Assembly: GCA_944990035.1 (NCBI GenBank) | Contig: CALYLX010000055.1 | Coordinates: 124,001 to 188,000, forward strand | Length of the DNA stretch: 64,000 bases | From: Clitopilus passeckerianus | Lineage: Eukaryota; Basidiomycota; Agaricomycetes; Agaricales; Entolomataceae | Direction: 5' to 3' | In this document: one piece after another, positions 1-11,447 of the stretch | Layout: the number at the start of each line of letters is the position of its first letter | How positions within the stretch are numbered: the stretch's first letter is position 1 | The notes under the pieces: generated by a model | The model's input: only the letters and a program-made list of their open reading frames with translations | The model's database searches: none | What the model was told of the DNA's origin: nothing | Position numbers and translations under genes: made by a program

Positions 1-1377
1 CCGATTGCAGGTCACCGAAGGAAGCGTCGGAGACGGGACTCCAATGCCCCTGCTCGACAGGGAGAAATTTTGGAAGAGGTTCAAGCAGAGCACACCAGCC
101 TCTGGGAGGATGTTACCAAGCACGTACAGGCTGACTTCGGTGATCCTGGCGAACAAATCGTCCAGGTCGACGAACATGTGAGTAGCCCGGATCCCAATCA
201 ATTCGTCGACGCTCATGCATTCCAAAAGGGCCTCAAGCTCAGGACATTGTCTCCGTCGACCGTCTCGTCTCTCCTTGGCAAGATCAGCAATGCCCAACCA
301 GCTCCACCCGTGATTGGCGCCATCGTGGAACGTAGGCTCAAGCTAGAACATGTGAGTCCTGGTGTCTCTTTCGAGCCAAACCCTTTCTGACATCTTCACA
401 GGACAAATCTAATTTCAACTACCCCAAATCTCGCATTGACTTCGGACGAAATGTCACGCCGTTGGAAGAAAATGCAACAGGAATGCCGCCACCAAGTGCA
501 GAAATAATTGATGCACTCTATAACATCGAAACAACTCCATTTGAGAACACATTCCTATCACGTCTGCAAGGCACCAGGGCATTGCCTTACACAGTCATCG
601 CTGTTGACTGGGAGACCGAGACTCCTTGGCTTAGTCTCATGAATGATATCAGAGAGCACTATGCCATCTTGCAGTCAGTCTCACCAATCAATTCATCCAC
701 TTGTCTCCATTTAATCCAAACCTTAGCCCAGATCGGGAAAGGGCCCCGGAAAATATTGCAGCTATCATGTACACCACGCTACAACCGTTTCATCTTCAAC
801 AAGTGCACGATCTTCTCGAACGAGCGTTTTGGACCGGCATAAATGGTTGGCCCGCCAATTTCCGGTCTGATTGAGAACTCATGCTCATGTTTTTGTTGCA
901 GTGGCTGATTCCCTTGACCACTCTCCTGAGCAATGCACGGTCGTTGCAATGTACAAGCGTTTGGTTGTTGGAATTGCGATTCTGAGCTCCCCACGGGAAA
1001 CATACATTACGTATCTTGCCGTAAGGGCTGGCTGGGACAACGCTGGGATAGCCAGGTGAGAACATTCATGAGGTCCTGACTTATATCAGACACTAACCGA
1101 GTTCGGCACGTACATAGATCGATGCTGTATCATCTCATCAGCATGAACCCCAATAAAGATATCACGCTCCATGTCTCTGTCAATAATCCTGCGATGGTAG
1201 GTGTATCTGTTGTCTACCGGAAAAACCTGGAGTCACCAACCACGATGCTCATAGTTGTTATATAACCAATTTGGGTTCAAGGCCGAGGAGTTCGTCGCGG
1301 GTTTTTACGAAGAATATCTGGACCGTAACTCCCGTGCCTCCAAGAACGCGTTTAGGCTTCGTCTCCGGCAGCAATAA
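1..1377 (+). CDS. KAT14/CSRP2BP-like GNAT histone acetyltransferase, 5' end missing
   Basis: The reading frame is already open at base 1, so the N-terminus lies outside the window. Six exons can be read: 1-351, 402-673, 727-845, 902-1055, 1118-1196 and 1255-1377 (366 codons including stop TAA). The C-terminal third is a GNAT acetyltransferase domain. It has a strand reading TYITYLAVRAGWDNAGIA, then a helix starting SMLYHLI, then DITLHVSVNNPAMLLYNQFGF, with a closing FRLRLRQQ tail. The GFKAEEFVAGFYEEYL block and the C-terminal position match the KAT14 (ATAC2) family, which acetylates histones in metazoan ATAC-type complexes. In fungi the partner complex is less clear. The upstream part is charged (a KRRRR cluster near the window start) and contains no domain I recognise. 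One donor here is GTCAGT and one is the weak GTTGGC, so those two junctions are the least certain. Confidence 0.75.
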
Positions 1378-2074
1378 AAATTACTCCATTCGCAACAGGC
1401 GTCGGGATATGCCTACGGTTCGGTCTCTATGTCTGCGACCCTCAGCCACAAGCCTCTTGGATGTGGGGGTCCTGTGCTGAACCCACCTCGTCGTATTCAA
1501 TTTGGGCTGTCAAACAGCAATTTTCGCCGGCGGCCTATCAATCCTTCCCTGAACATCTTTCCTCACCACTGAGTCACCATGGTCCTCGGGACGCTCACAG
1601 AGTTGACAGGATGCCGCATGCATGGGAGGGAGATATAGGCGCGAAATCTGGATAATTGAATGTCAGATCAAGATACACTCGACGTTTCTTCGAATCCCTA
1701 TTCTCGGGAAACGTATGGCAGGAATCCTAGGAAAGGGGGTGTACCCAGGATCTTCAGAGGGGTTGTCGTCGTCGCATCCGGGCATAGAATCCAAGGCCGA
1801 ATCCCGGAGACTGCGCTTTTGGCATCTCTTCGGACATACCATTTGTGTCCTGCGTAGACCGGATGGAAAGTCACGTCGTCACAAGAGCAACCCTCGAAAT
1901 GCATCCGCCTTTTATTGTAAAAATACAAGTATGTGTGCTATAAATTACATTTTACATGCCTAAAATGTCTAATTTGCTAGGACCCTCTAATTTGAACACA
2001 AGCAATCCTTCAGAGCTCTCTCCGACGTTTCAACGGCTTTCCACCGTTTTCCAAACTACCACTCTCGATGAAGC
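1378..2074. other. Gap with no convincing gene
   Basis: Several short overlapping frames of 60-113 codons exist on both strands, but none carries a recognisable motif, a clean exon chain or consistent codon use. The stretch probably holds the 3' UTRs of the two convergent neighbours. Confidence 0.4.
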
Positions 2075-3235
2075 TTACGGCTCTCCTCCTGGAGAAGCTT
2101 GGCTGTCCAATAGAGGGACCCTGGTCGCACGCAACGCCGACACCCAGATCCCCTGGCGACGATGGCGAATCTGCCTAACCGCAGCACCAGCCACCTGCTT
2201 GCCATAAGCTGTGCCCCTCTGCTCGTCCCTAAATGTGGTACTGCTTTGTGCCACAACCCGACGTGGGCGTGTTTCCCAAGCAGCAATAGCAGCGTCATAA
2301 ATCCAGCTCCTCCCTAAACTCTTTCCGTCACTGTCACCACCAACTGACGCGTCCATCGACTTCCTCCTTCCAACACAACGCTTCTTCACAACCCTTAAAC
2401 TTCCATTGTCTTCGCAGGTCCTCCTAACTGGGGATTTGATAGTTGGGCTTACTGGTTTAGCCTCCTTCCTGTTGTAGTTCGACAAAGAGAGGCCTCGAAG
2501 GCGAGCTGGGCGATGAGGACGGGTGGGACCATCTGCAAGCGAGCGAGGGCCGGCAGTCGTAGAGGGAGGAGACTTTTCGCGTTCCTTCATCGTCTCACCC
2601 AATGGCTTAAAGTCCGATTGCGACCTCTGCAACACTTGCTTCACTTTCTCGGCCCAATCGTCGAGCTGGTATAGCTTGTGCAACATCAACCTGAACGTGA
2701 AAGGATATTCCTTCCCCAAAGGAAACTCCCCAAGCAACTCCCCATCTTCATCAATATCGACAGCACTCTCAGCACTTGTTGCTGTGACCCTCTTGCTTCT
2801 CGGCCTTTGACGCACCCCATTTGCCTCCGCCAACTTCCGGTTGTCGACTAGTCCGACAAGGTTCTTTACGATCCGCCTGAGGTCCGCTGGGACAGACGCA
2901 TTGTCTTCGTTCACGGTGGATTTATCGCCTGCAAGCTCGTTTCGCGGTCTACGGGCAGCCAGCCGTTCAAAAAGATTCATGAGTCTGGCAAACTCTTCGG
3001 TTTTAGGATTGGCGGCAACCATGCTGGCGATTTGGAATGCGAAGGGCGGGAGGGCAGCAGCAGGGTTAAGAATGGGAGGAGTGAGGAAGACAGATGCGCC
3101 TTTGAACACTTTGCAAGCGAGTTGGGAGGTCGACGGATGGCGTATCCTCACTATATATCTGTATGTGCGAGCTGTTGCGGCCATCCGCGCGTAGATGTGA
3201 TGATGGTCCTTTGCAAGCGACTGTAGCTTTGGCAT
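2075..3235 (-). CDS. Uncharacterised 386-residue protein
   Basis: One uninterrupted frame runs from an ATG at 3235 to a stop at 2075, with no intron needed. I do not recognise the family. The N-terminal half (about residues 50-215) looks folded: it contains helical stretches such as EEFARLMNLFERLAARR and a later segment FTFRLMLHKLYQLDDWAEKVKQ. The C-terminal 170 residues are basic, Ser/Arg/Pro-rich and probably disordered, with clusters such as RRKS, KSPVRR and KKR that could act in nuclear localisation (inference). It is convergent with the upstream acetyltransferase gene and lies head to tail with the next minus-strand gene. The opposite strand also shows frames of 95-117 codons, but they overlap this one and are shorter. 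Confidence 0.55.
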   Translation of the reverse strand: MPKLQSLAKDHHHIYARMAATARTYRYIVRIRHPSTSQLACKVFKGASVFLTPPILNPAAALPPFAFQIASMVAANPKTEEFARLMNLFERLAARRPRNELAGDKSTVNEDNASVPADLRRIVKNLVGLVDNRKLAEANGVRQRPRSKRVTATSAESAVDIDEDGELLGEFPLGKEYPFTFRLMLHKLYQLDDWAEKVKQVLQRSQSDFKPLGETMKEREKSPPSTTAGPRSLADGPTRPHRPARLRGLSLSNYNRKEAKPVSPTIKSPVRRTCEDNGSLRVVKKRCVGRRKSMDASVGGDSDGKSLGRSWIYDAAIAAWETRPRRVVAQSSTTFRDEQRGTAYGKQVAGAAVRQIRHRRQGIWVSALRATRVPLLDSQASPGGEP

Positions 3236-3455
3236 TGTTCGTCGCTTTTTGCTTTATGGCACATTTGACTGATCTGTGCTGGTCAAAGCATGGTCTCTCA
3301 CTTGATCCGAGTAGGCGTTAGCCCTTGTCTCTGTTTCTCCCCATAAGCATCCCAATAAAACAAATTTTCCTGAACGAATAATCCATTATGAAGCTCGTAC
3401 TATATCAAATAACCTATAGCCGGACGATTTTGTCGCAACTTTTATGTGCTTGAAC

Positions 3456-4737
3456 TTATACCCAGGGAGTCTTTTTGACTTGAATCCTTCCATTTTGTCG
3501 CTGGATCCACACTGTTGTTTGCATCTCGTCCCCCACATTCTTCTCCATCGGCTCAGGAGTATCATATGGATTGATCGAATCCTCTTCTTCAGCACTTACG
3601 ATCTCCTCCATCTTTGCTTTTTCTCCTTCCTTCGTTGGGAGGCATTCGACCAGAAATAGCGAGCTCCAGCCAACGGTGCGTAACTGACCAAGCAACTGGG
3701 CCATGTGAAGGCTGGCCGCCAGTTCGACCGGGTGGACAGCTTCTACCATTTGGTGATAACAAGGGAAATGCTCGATGGGAGGGTCCATAAGGTCAATGTG
3801 ATCGCCAGGCCAGTTGTCCACGCATTCCTTGATGTACGTATCAAGTTTCCTCTCCTCAGACAAGAAAACTCCCAGGTGAAGGTTTTGAAGGTGCTTGAGC
3901 GGCTTCAAGGCAGTAGCAAATGCAGTCTATAGCATATATGTGTTTAGTGGATGCACATATCAATGCGAAGGCCTTACAGTCATGCTCTTCCAATCGACGT
4001 AATCATTTCCGATCGGCGAGTGTATAATGCAGGACAGGCTATCCTCGAAACAAGACCAGCAGCATGAGAAATCCAGGCGTTCCGTGCAGCTGAGATATAA
4101 GTTCCTTAGGCAAGGGAGACTTTCCGCAATGAGACCCATAAGCCGAGTGTCTATGCGCGATAAATCTGACAATGTTAATGTGCGAAGTGTAGAGCCGGAA
4201 TATCTGAGGTTGGGAAGTATCATTTTTGCGACGGGATGTTGCGAACATAGGCCTTGTTCGCCCATACCAAGATGGATCATTTTGAGAGATGTGAGCAAGA
4301 GAAGTCCTTCGGGGCGAGCCAGTAGGACTGAGGAAACGGCACAAAGGTATCTTTAAGGTAGCTTTCAGCATACTCACGAATAAGAATGACGCATATACTC
4401 ACTTTACAGACGAGAAGGAAGCAGGATTGCGTTGATGAGCAAGTAATGCGAGTAAGTTTTTCCAGTGAACTTTGTCCTTAGGAGATACGGCTTCAAGAAA
4501 GCGACGAAGAGCGATTTGGCGAAAGGATTTTGAGGCAAGGGTTAATGGAGAAATAGCATGAAAGCGCTGAGTAACTGAAAATGTTAGCAACGAAAGTTCC
4601 ACGATTCGGTCTGTAATTTCGTTGGGCACCCGTGGCGAAGGGTATCTTGGGTCAGGTCCTCCATAGCATAGGATCGTTCCGGTGGTCGAGGGTCTTGACC
4701 GAGCCCTGGTTAGAGTGAGAGACCCAGCTCGTCTCAT
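3456..4737 (-). CDS. F-box/LRR-like protein
   Basis: Three exons join in frame: 4403-4737, 3978-4350 and 3456-3926, giving 392 residues. Introns start GTGAGT and GTAAGG and end AAAG and ATAG. Near residues 34-75 there is an F-box-like block: VPNEITDRIVELSLL, then LTLASKSFRQIALRRFLEAV. The middle carries leucine-rich-repeat-like segments (LRTLTLSDLSRIDTRLM, then LPCLRNLYLSCTERL). The C-terminal tail is acidic. This is the usual layout of fungal F-box proteins, which link substrates to SCF ubiquitin ligase through Skp1. The substrate cannot be guessed. The F-box is divergent, so the assignment rests on layout as much as on sequence. Confidence 0.6.
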
Positions 4738-5060
4738 TCTAAGAATGGTAAATCCAGCAGTTCAATAGTAGAAAGTTGTATTAGTATCTTGCGTTAGAAG
4801 GGTTAGCGAAACAAGGGCAGGGCCTTGATGACGGTGGGATGAAGGAGAGATGGATAAAGTGTATGCGTGGTGGAAGGAATAGCTTTAAAGTTTGAATGAG
4901 TCGTCACATTGATCGCTTGCCTCCTCAACGCCGTTGGGCGGGTTCTTGGGTAAATTATATCCATTGAATCTTCATGTATGTGTACAAATACTATGTATCC
5001 GTGATGAGTAACGTAAATTAGAACCGCAGAGTCGAAGGCGGTTAGTACGAGTTCATTATC
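4738..5060. promoter_or_regulatory. Upstream region of the F-box/LRR-like gene
   Basis: This 323-base gap separates two minus-strand genes. It should contain the promoter of the F-box-like gene and the 3' end of the RTC4-like gene. I see no clear TATA box and no open frame of interest. Confidence 0.35.
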
Positions 5061-8000
5061 TTATCCTTCTATTTCTGACATTGAGCTTTGGCTGCTAAGT
5101 AGCCACTTGTGCGTCTCCTTCATGTAGTTCAAATCCTTGGAGGAACTGCAAAATTGGCAGATATGTGAGTAGGTGTCTTATCACAGGATTTGGCGCGGTG
5201 ACTCACGACTCTGAGGCCACCCTCCGTTTTGCTCGTTCTCGTTCTCGCGCCCGCTCAAGCGGGGTCAATAACGACTGCGCGGAGGGTGCAATGCCAGCGA
5301 TCTTGCTGATCTCATCCTTCTTGGGAGCCAGCTCAGACCTCCTACTGTTATCCTGCTGCCGAGGAGGTTTAGGGGTCTCGTTGGTTTCGACCAGCATTGC
5401 CGACACTTCGTGTTGTTCGTCCTCGCTCATATGAAACACAGACAAGGCTTTGTTCCCCGGCTTCTTGACCGATTTCGAGCGACTTGACTGATCTTCGCTG
5501 CTTGAGCAAAGGTCAATGTCGGCCTGGATCGTCTTCTTGGAAGAAGCTTTTGCCTTCACGTTTGGTGGTCGCTGCCTATACATCCATTCGCCTGCGTCGG
5601 ACTCGGCGTCTTCGGTGTCGCTTCTCTTGACAGAGTTTGCTCTGAAAGTGGTAGCAGTAGCAGTGTTCCTGTTTCGTTCCGTGCTATCAGGTTTCTTTAC
5701 AGGGCGAGGGCGGGGAACAGAGGACCTCGAGGGCGAAGAAGCCATGATTGGCTTGTCGACTTGCTTGGTGAAGTCCTGCATACGGTCAACCTTCCGGCGT
5801 TTGACGCTATCAGGGGTCGAATTCCGGGTGTCCAACTCGTTCATGCCATCGGACTCTTCCCCCGGGTCCCTTGGGCGTTTGCGGTCTGAACTAGGAGGAT
5901 CCTCGACCTCGGAGAAATTTTCCCAGTAAACGTCTGAGGAGTGTCCTTGGTCCTCGTTGGCCAATGAGGGGGTAGCCGTATGCGCCTTTCCGACAGGCCT
6001 TGGCTTTGGCCGTGGTTGTCGGGGCGGCGACGAAGGGATGTTGACGACCTCCTTCCCCTTCCCCTTCGACTTCGCAGACTTCGTGCTCCTTTCCTTCGCT
6101 TTCCGGGTGTTCTGCGCTGGCGGAGGTGGAGGTGGTTCCTCGTCGTCAGCTTCATCAGCCTCCTCCTCTTCAAGCTCCTTTCGTCGTTTCTCAGCACGAG
6201 CCATGACGATACGATCTGCCACACCGGTGTCACCACCTCGAGACTTCTCCTCGCTCTCCTCCTTTTCGTCCGCAGGGAACATCGTGATGCCGTAGCTGGA
6301 GCTCTCCCTCAACACCACCACAGCTTGTTGCAGGCCGAGTTCTGTATCGTCAAGTTGTCGATCTTGTCTGATAAGCCTTGCCCCAACTTCAGGCACTAGG
6401 ACCTTTTGAACGAATTCTATGGGTGTGAGAGGGGCGACACATTCGGGGTTGATTGTCGTCAGAGGAAATAGGTCGTAGAGGATCTGGTTGATGATGACCG
6501 AACCAAGTTCGCCATAGCTAGAGATACATATCAGAACCGATTCATATGCAAATGTAATCACGTACTAGCCAAGTTGAACCTTCTCGAAATTGGCGAATTG
6601 GCCTTGGAAGCCGGCCACTACTTTCGCTCCCTTCGCCTTCACCTCAGATATGATCTCGTTCCAAAAGACGCATTTATCTCTGGGCCGAGGCTCAGAGCTG
6701 TACGACCAATCATCCTCAACGATTGGATTGTCGATTAGCAGCTGTAGAGCCGGCTTCATTTCCTTCACCCTGTTTCCAAGTTGGCTCCAATCAATGGACT
6801 TCGGCCATCCTTGGGCCTCAGCTTCAGGTAGGACTTCAGTTTCGAATTTGTGGCGTTGACAAACAGCGATGAAGCTTGAGAAGGGAGCTTTCCTCCCGAA
6901 GCGGTTCCACGGCCTTGGGTCTGGTTTGGATTTCTTCGCTGCTGTGTCAAGGAGCGTTTGGAGGTACGTGCTGGGTTCTTGAGGCATGGGACCATCGCAG
7001 TAAGGGCATAGTGTCTTGTGGTCGACGGAGGACATCGTAACTGAATTGCAAAGATTAACGTCCGGAGGAAAAGAACCCAGATGGAGGCCTGCTGACTTGT
7101 ATCCTCATCACCCTCCCAAGAAAACTGATCTGCGTCGGTATTGAGTGTTCTGTAGGTATTGAATGAGTCAAACTGAAGAAAGGGTAATGATATATTCTTA
7201 CGAGTCCTTTTCGTGATCCGAATCTGAAAACGACATCCTCGATGATCCAGAAGGGCTAACAGGCCGTCCTATGCCTTCTATGTATTGCGTGCTCATCGGG
7301 AAGGGCTGCACCTTGGGTTTCTTGACTGGCTTGCGCTTCTGCTGTTTCTTGTCGGAGGGCCCTGCCTTCTTCTTGTCCTCATCGTCGTCATCTTCTGATA
7401 ATAAGACAACAGCCTTTCCGCGTCGTTTCGGAACCACGGCTTTCTTTGCCCTCTCGTCCGCTTTGGACGGTTTAGACCTCTCTGTGTCGCCTGTGGGGGA
7501 GGTGGTAGAAGCCTTAGACGAGCGGGTTTCGGGGGAGGTGATCATAGGGAAAGGTGCGAGGCGAGCCTTTGAAGGCCTGATTGACTTATTACAGTCTGCT
7601 GAGGGTGCTATCTCCCTGCGACCATAGTTGGGTTTCTTTGTGGTTTTATTGGATTTCGAAGACATTTCCGAGGCCTGCTTAGACCCTGGCGAGGTTGCGA
7701 ATGAGATTTCGGGGGACAATCTTCCTTGATTGGCTGGGGTCTGACGAGTGTGAAGAGGTCTGGGTTTGACCTTTGCTTTGGATGGTTGAGAGGTCTCGTC
7801 ATCGGTCAGGTTCAGGACTTCCTTGACAGCGTGATCCTTTCTCGTTGAGCTCCGAGCTCGAGGAGTAGCGAGGTTGACTATAGAACGATGTTTCTTTAGA
7901 GGGGTACTATGATCCTGGCTGTTCGACCGAGAGCGCTGATTCTCCTTTTTGGCATTAGCCTTCGACTGAGAACCTTGGGAAGACTGCGAGCCTGTTGGGT

Positions 8001-8442
8001 CATTTGAAGGCTTTGTCTTCTTATCCCTAAAGCTGAGATTCTTTATCGCGACATGAGTGTGCATGTTTGGGTCCGCTGGTGGTTTCTTAGTAATGACACG
8101 AGAAACTTTTGAAGCTTCGTCCGATCCGTGCTGCGAGCTTTGAGAGAAGAGGTCGAGCTCATCGTCTTCATCGTCTCCGACAGAAATATTGCAGGGTTTG
8201 TTCTTCGTTTGAGAGGATCTCGGCATAGACTTTGTGTTGGTCTGGTGGCTTTTGCCAAAGCCGGAATTTAGATCCTCGTTCGCGGCTCCCATGCTTGTAA
8301 GACGCGACCCTATGCCGTAATCGGTCTTCCTCTGCTGAGACGTGCTCGGTTGTGAAGGTGGCCGAGTAGCCATGCGCAATCTTGGATTGCTACTTCCCTT
8401 TCCGGTGTTCCACCCTGTGTCTTCTGCGATGAGGCTCTCCAT
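5061..8442 (-). CDS. RTC4: RTC4-domain nuclear protein with long disordered tails
   Basis: Five exons splice in frame: 7202-8442, about 7097-7149, 6566-7040, 5207-6517 and 5061-5145 (1054 residues). The RTC4-like domain sits near residues 433-610. It starts with a zinc-like CPYCDGPMP, continues with RFGRKAPFSSF, CQRHKFETEVLPEA and a GWPKSIDWSQL block, and ends with the family hallmark YYGELGSVIINQIL. That last motif is only made when the intron at 6518-6565 is removed. RTC4 (restriction of telomere capping 4) genetically affects telomere capping in yeast; its biochemistry is poorly known. Both flanks are disordered, basic and Ser/Lys-rich with acidic runs. The first in-frame ATG is at 8442; the frame is open further upstream without an ATG, so an extra 5' exon is possible. 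The donor of the second exon (GTCAGC at 7096, or GTGATG 15 bases earlier) is uncertain. The tail of over 400 residues after the domain is unusual. Confidence 0.75.
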
Positions 8443-8597
8443 GAGCGCAGGCTGCTCAAATGGAGAGTCGGGACACAAGAGGTCAACGCGAAGGCCTGTT
8501 GTTGTGGCAGTGCTATGTCTGTCATCTGCACATGACTGTCACAGACGCGTCAGTCACACAAAAAGGACATGACAGGCATGCGGGATTTGTAGGACAT

Positions 8598-8684
8598 GCC
8601 CGCCTAGCTCAATCGGATAGAGCGTCAGACTCTTATGATTAGGAGGGCATCTGAAGGCTGCGAGTTCGACCCTCGCGGTGGGCT
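8598..8684 (+). tRNA. tRNA-Lys(CTT) with 13-nt intron
   Basis: A full cloverleaf can be drawn. The acceptor stem pairs GCCCGCC with GGTGGGC, the D stem is GCTC/GAGC, the anticodon stem TCAGA/TCTGA, and the T arm is GCGAG-TTCGACC-CTCGC. The anticodon CTT (8632-8634) reads lysine AAG codons. A 13-nt intron (8636-8648) follows position 37, the canonical eukaryotic site. The mature sequence is identical to the copy at 42941; the two introns differ only in their first base. The internal A and B boxes should drive RNA polymerase III. Confidence 0.93.
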
Positions 8685-8836
8685 ACTTCTATTTTGGATA
8701 TTGCTTTTTCAACTCGACCTCGGGTGCTGTATTCTACCGTTAAGAGTTGTTGACCCCAATAAGGAATCGTTGTATCGAGAAAGTTGTGGTTTCCATTTAT
8801 TGAAATTGTATCAAAGTCATTTCTACACGATATCGA

Positions 8837-9912
8837 TCACGCTTGCCCCTCCCAGCCTTCCAAGTGCTTCCTGTCAGAGCCCTCCACGCTCTTGAAGAAC
8901 TCAGGTAGCAAGAAGCCGCCCTCATTGCCTTCTGTCAAAAGGACACCGTTATCCGAGAGGAAGAACTTAATTCCAGCATCAAGTGCCTTCTGCACGTCGA
9001 TGTACACGAACACCTGAGACGAGTTCCTCATTCCTATTACATCCCGAAGTCAGTCCAAGAACCTAAGAATGCACGGCGGGAAGGCGTACCGCTGATGACA
9101 TTGTCGTCCCCTGGGATTCCTTGGGCGATGTGTATATGGTTACGCTTCATCTTCGATAGCCCTGAAGTCTCTGCGTACAGGTTCTTGAGTATCGCAACGT
9201 TTGTAAGGTTTCGAATGACTACTCACTTATTGACTCCCAAGCTCGTTTGGATGTCCCATGAACAGCAGTACCAGACGGTAGATCCGCGGCAGAGAGGATC
9301 GGTTTGAGGTCTAACTTCACGGCCTTGACCAGTATTTGTGAGTTTTTCACCGCACTGAGTCAAGTGGGAGTAGGACCTACCTGCATTGAATGGCCCTGGT
9401 TGGCTCTAATCCACCAGACCCCATGGCCCTCATTTGTCGTATCTTCACAGAGAAGATCGTACCGCTTCTTGGCATCCGTCTCCACAATCTTCTTAAGCCC
9501 AGCCAAATCCAGAGCTTGAGATCTAATTTTCGGGTTTGCTAGCTAGAAATTGTTGTGAAGAGTCAGCAACGAAGTTTGAAAGTCCAGGAACAAGAAAGCT
9601 CACCAAGTCCGTAACCTGCACATACCCATCCGCCCGCATAGGCAGGCCTTCTCCCTTTGCACCGTGTCTCAACAGCCACGAAATAGTCTTGGACAGCCTA
9701 ACTTCAGGCGAATCCTGCTCCCTTCCTCTCAGCTTCCCGGGACCTTTCTGAGCCTGCGGCTTTGCAGAACCATTCCCTTTTTGCTGTTTCTTTCCCTTCG
9801 GCTTGTCTTTCCCTTTCCTTTGCTCTACTGCAAAGTCATCAGAGGGCACATCCTCAAAAGATGTCGTACGAGCAGCTTGTCGAGTAGCAACGGCTATATC
9901 TGCGGCATCCAT
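8837..9912 (-). CDS. TPT1: tRNA 2'-phosphotransferase
   Basis: This enzyme transfers the 2'-phosphate left at the tRNA splice junction onto NAD+. It is essential for tRNA splicing in yeast. The gene starts at the ATG at 9912 and has at least five exons. Family blocks occur in order: LSKTISWLLRHGAKGEGL (substrate-binding RHG), then YVQVTDLLANPKIRSQ across the first intron, VWWIRANQGHS, AVHGTSKRAW, and GLSKMKRNHIHIAQG with the RxxxHIH set. An adenine/NAD-binding C-terminal region follows, ending GWEGQA. Joining WESI to KTSGLSKM needs the acceptor ending GTACGCAG, because the nearer AG breaks frame. The N-terminal 60 residues are a Lys/Gln-rich extension. The gene lies tail to tail with an intron-bearing tRNA-Lys gene 150 bases away. 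Confidence 0.93.
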
Positions 9913-10277
9913 GGTTCTGAAAACGCCTCGGTTAGGTGCAAGTTTTGCTGCCTTTTTCGCGTAGAATCGGGTTGGAAGATGTCTTCTGGAGAGGTGAGGT
10001 TTAAGCAGGATCCGGCCCGATTGTAGTCACGTATATAGGAAAAGAGTCATGAATCCCATGCAGCGTTTGTTTGGCAGACGGATGTGGTCGTTTCCAGAAA
10101 GAGTCAGCGCGAGTCGACAAATGACTGACAGCGCTTCCGCTTTGGGATCAGCAACTTGCACAAGGGTTTCTTTCAATCAACGACATTCACATTCCATAAA
10201 GTTACAATTTAATGATACCACTACGAATTCGAACTTTATAGATAATTCTTTCTTCTTTCTCCAACACCGCCATCTAG

Positions 10278-11447
10278 TCAGAACCTGTTCAAGAGCCACT
10301 CGACGGAAGACTTGAAGGCAACCTCCTTGGCCGCCTTGACTTCGGGCTTGCTCAAATCGCCACGAACGGCGAAACCGTGTGTGCAACCGGCAAAGTATTC
10401 GCGCTTGTATCCGGGCTGGAAACCCTTGAAGATCTCGTCGGCCTGCTTTTGAGCCTCAATAGGGAATTGAGTGTCGACTTCACAGCTGTTGATGAGGAGG
10501 GGAGTGTTGGACTTCTCAACGTAGGTCTGAAAGAGTACCGGTTAGTTTTCACCAGGAAAGGTCGACCTCCTAAAATTCAGCCTACCTTAAGGTCATCGGG
10601 GATCTTGAGCAGAGAAGGATGAGCGACAACTCCGACCTTGATTTCGTTCTTGAAAGCGAGGTTGAAAACATAACGTCCTGTCCACTACGATCAGTGGTAG
10701 GCCTCTAGACAGGTTTGATTCGCCTCACCGCCAAAGCAGTAACCTGTCGCAGCGAACTCATTGACACCCTGCTGCTTGAGTAGGTTGATGACTTTGTACA
10801 GAGAGGCCTCAGTAACATCCGAGCCGTGCTTCCCCAGCCACTCCATGAGGTTGAAATTGCTCTATTTGCACGTCAATTCCACACCGCTATCTTTATGATG
10901 AGTTTCTTACGCCTGGGTTGAGCGCGTCCGGATGTATGGGGTCCTTGTTCAGGTAGTCCACGAGGATTGTCTGTCAAATTCCCATCTTATTCAGTGAAAA
11001 CTCTCATGAGACGACAGGATGGATCCCAGACCTTGAAGCCGTTTTTGGCAAAATCATCCGCCAGAAGCTGAGGGTGGCCGTTGTGAAAAACAAAGAAAGG
11101 AGCGTACTTCGCAAACTGAAACCGACCTGATTGTTGACCAAGGTGACGCCGAAAACGTCGGGCAAGAACAGGAGGACCTTGCCCTGGTCGTAATCTCCAG
11201 AAGGCGTAGCAACATAACATTCTACGCCACTAAGGTCCTCGAACTTTCCTGTATTAGCCACACTTTGAGTCATCCATGGCGCCTTCGACGTCAGATCTAT
11301 GCCCACCTTGAGGAGTACCTTCATGGGTAACACCTAGAATTGTCGAGGTAGGCAGAATGAAGTAAGATCAGGCCAAGTGAGATCAGGTCCCTTCATTTCG
11401 AATTTGATCAGATCCTTACCAGAAACGCAATCCTTGCAAAGACTCAT
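10278..11447 (-). CDS. Dienelactone hydrolase-family protein
   Basis: This alpha/beta-hydrolase starts at the ATG at 11447 with a 28-nt first exon encoding MSLCKDCVSG and continues through about seven small exons. After splicing, the N-terminus reads GVTHEGTPQGKFEDLSG, followed by VECYVATPSGDYDQGKVLLF, LPDVFG and LLADDFAKNGFKV. The nucleophile elbow GYCFGG carries the catalytic Cys, and the late THGFAVRGD block supplies the His. The protein ends VEWLLNRF. The family hydrolyses dienelactones or related small carboxylic esters. The fungal branch with the CKDCVSGVTHEGTP start is usually cytosolic and of unknown substrate, so a role in aromatic degradation is only possible. Confidence 0.88.
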
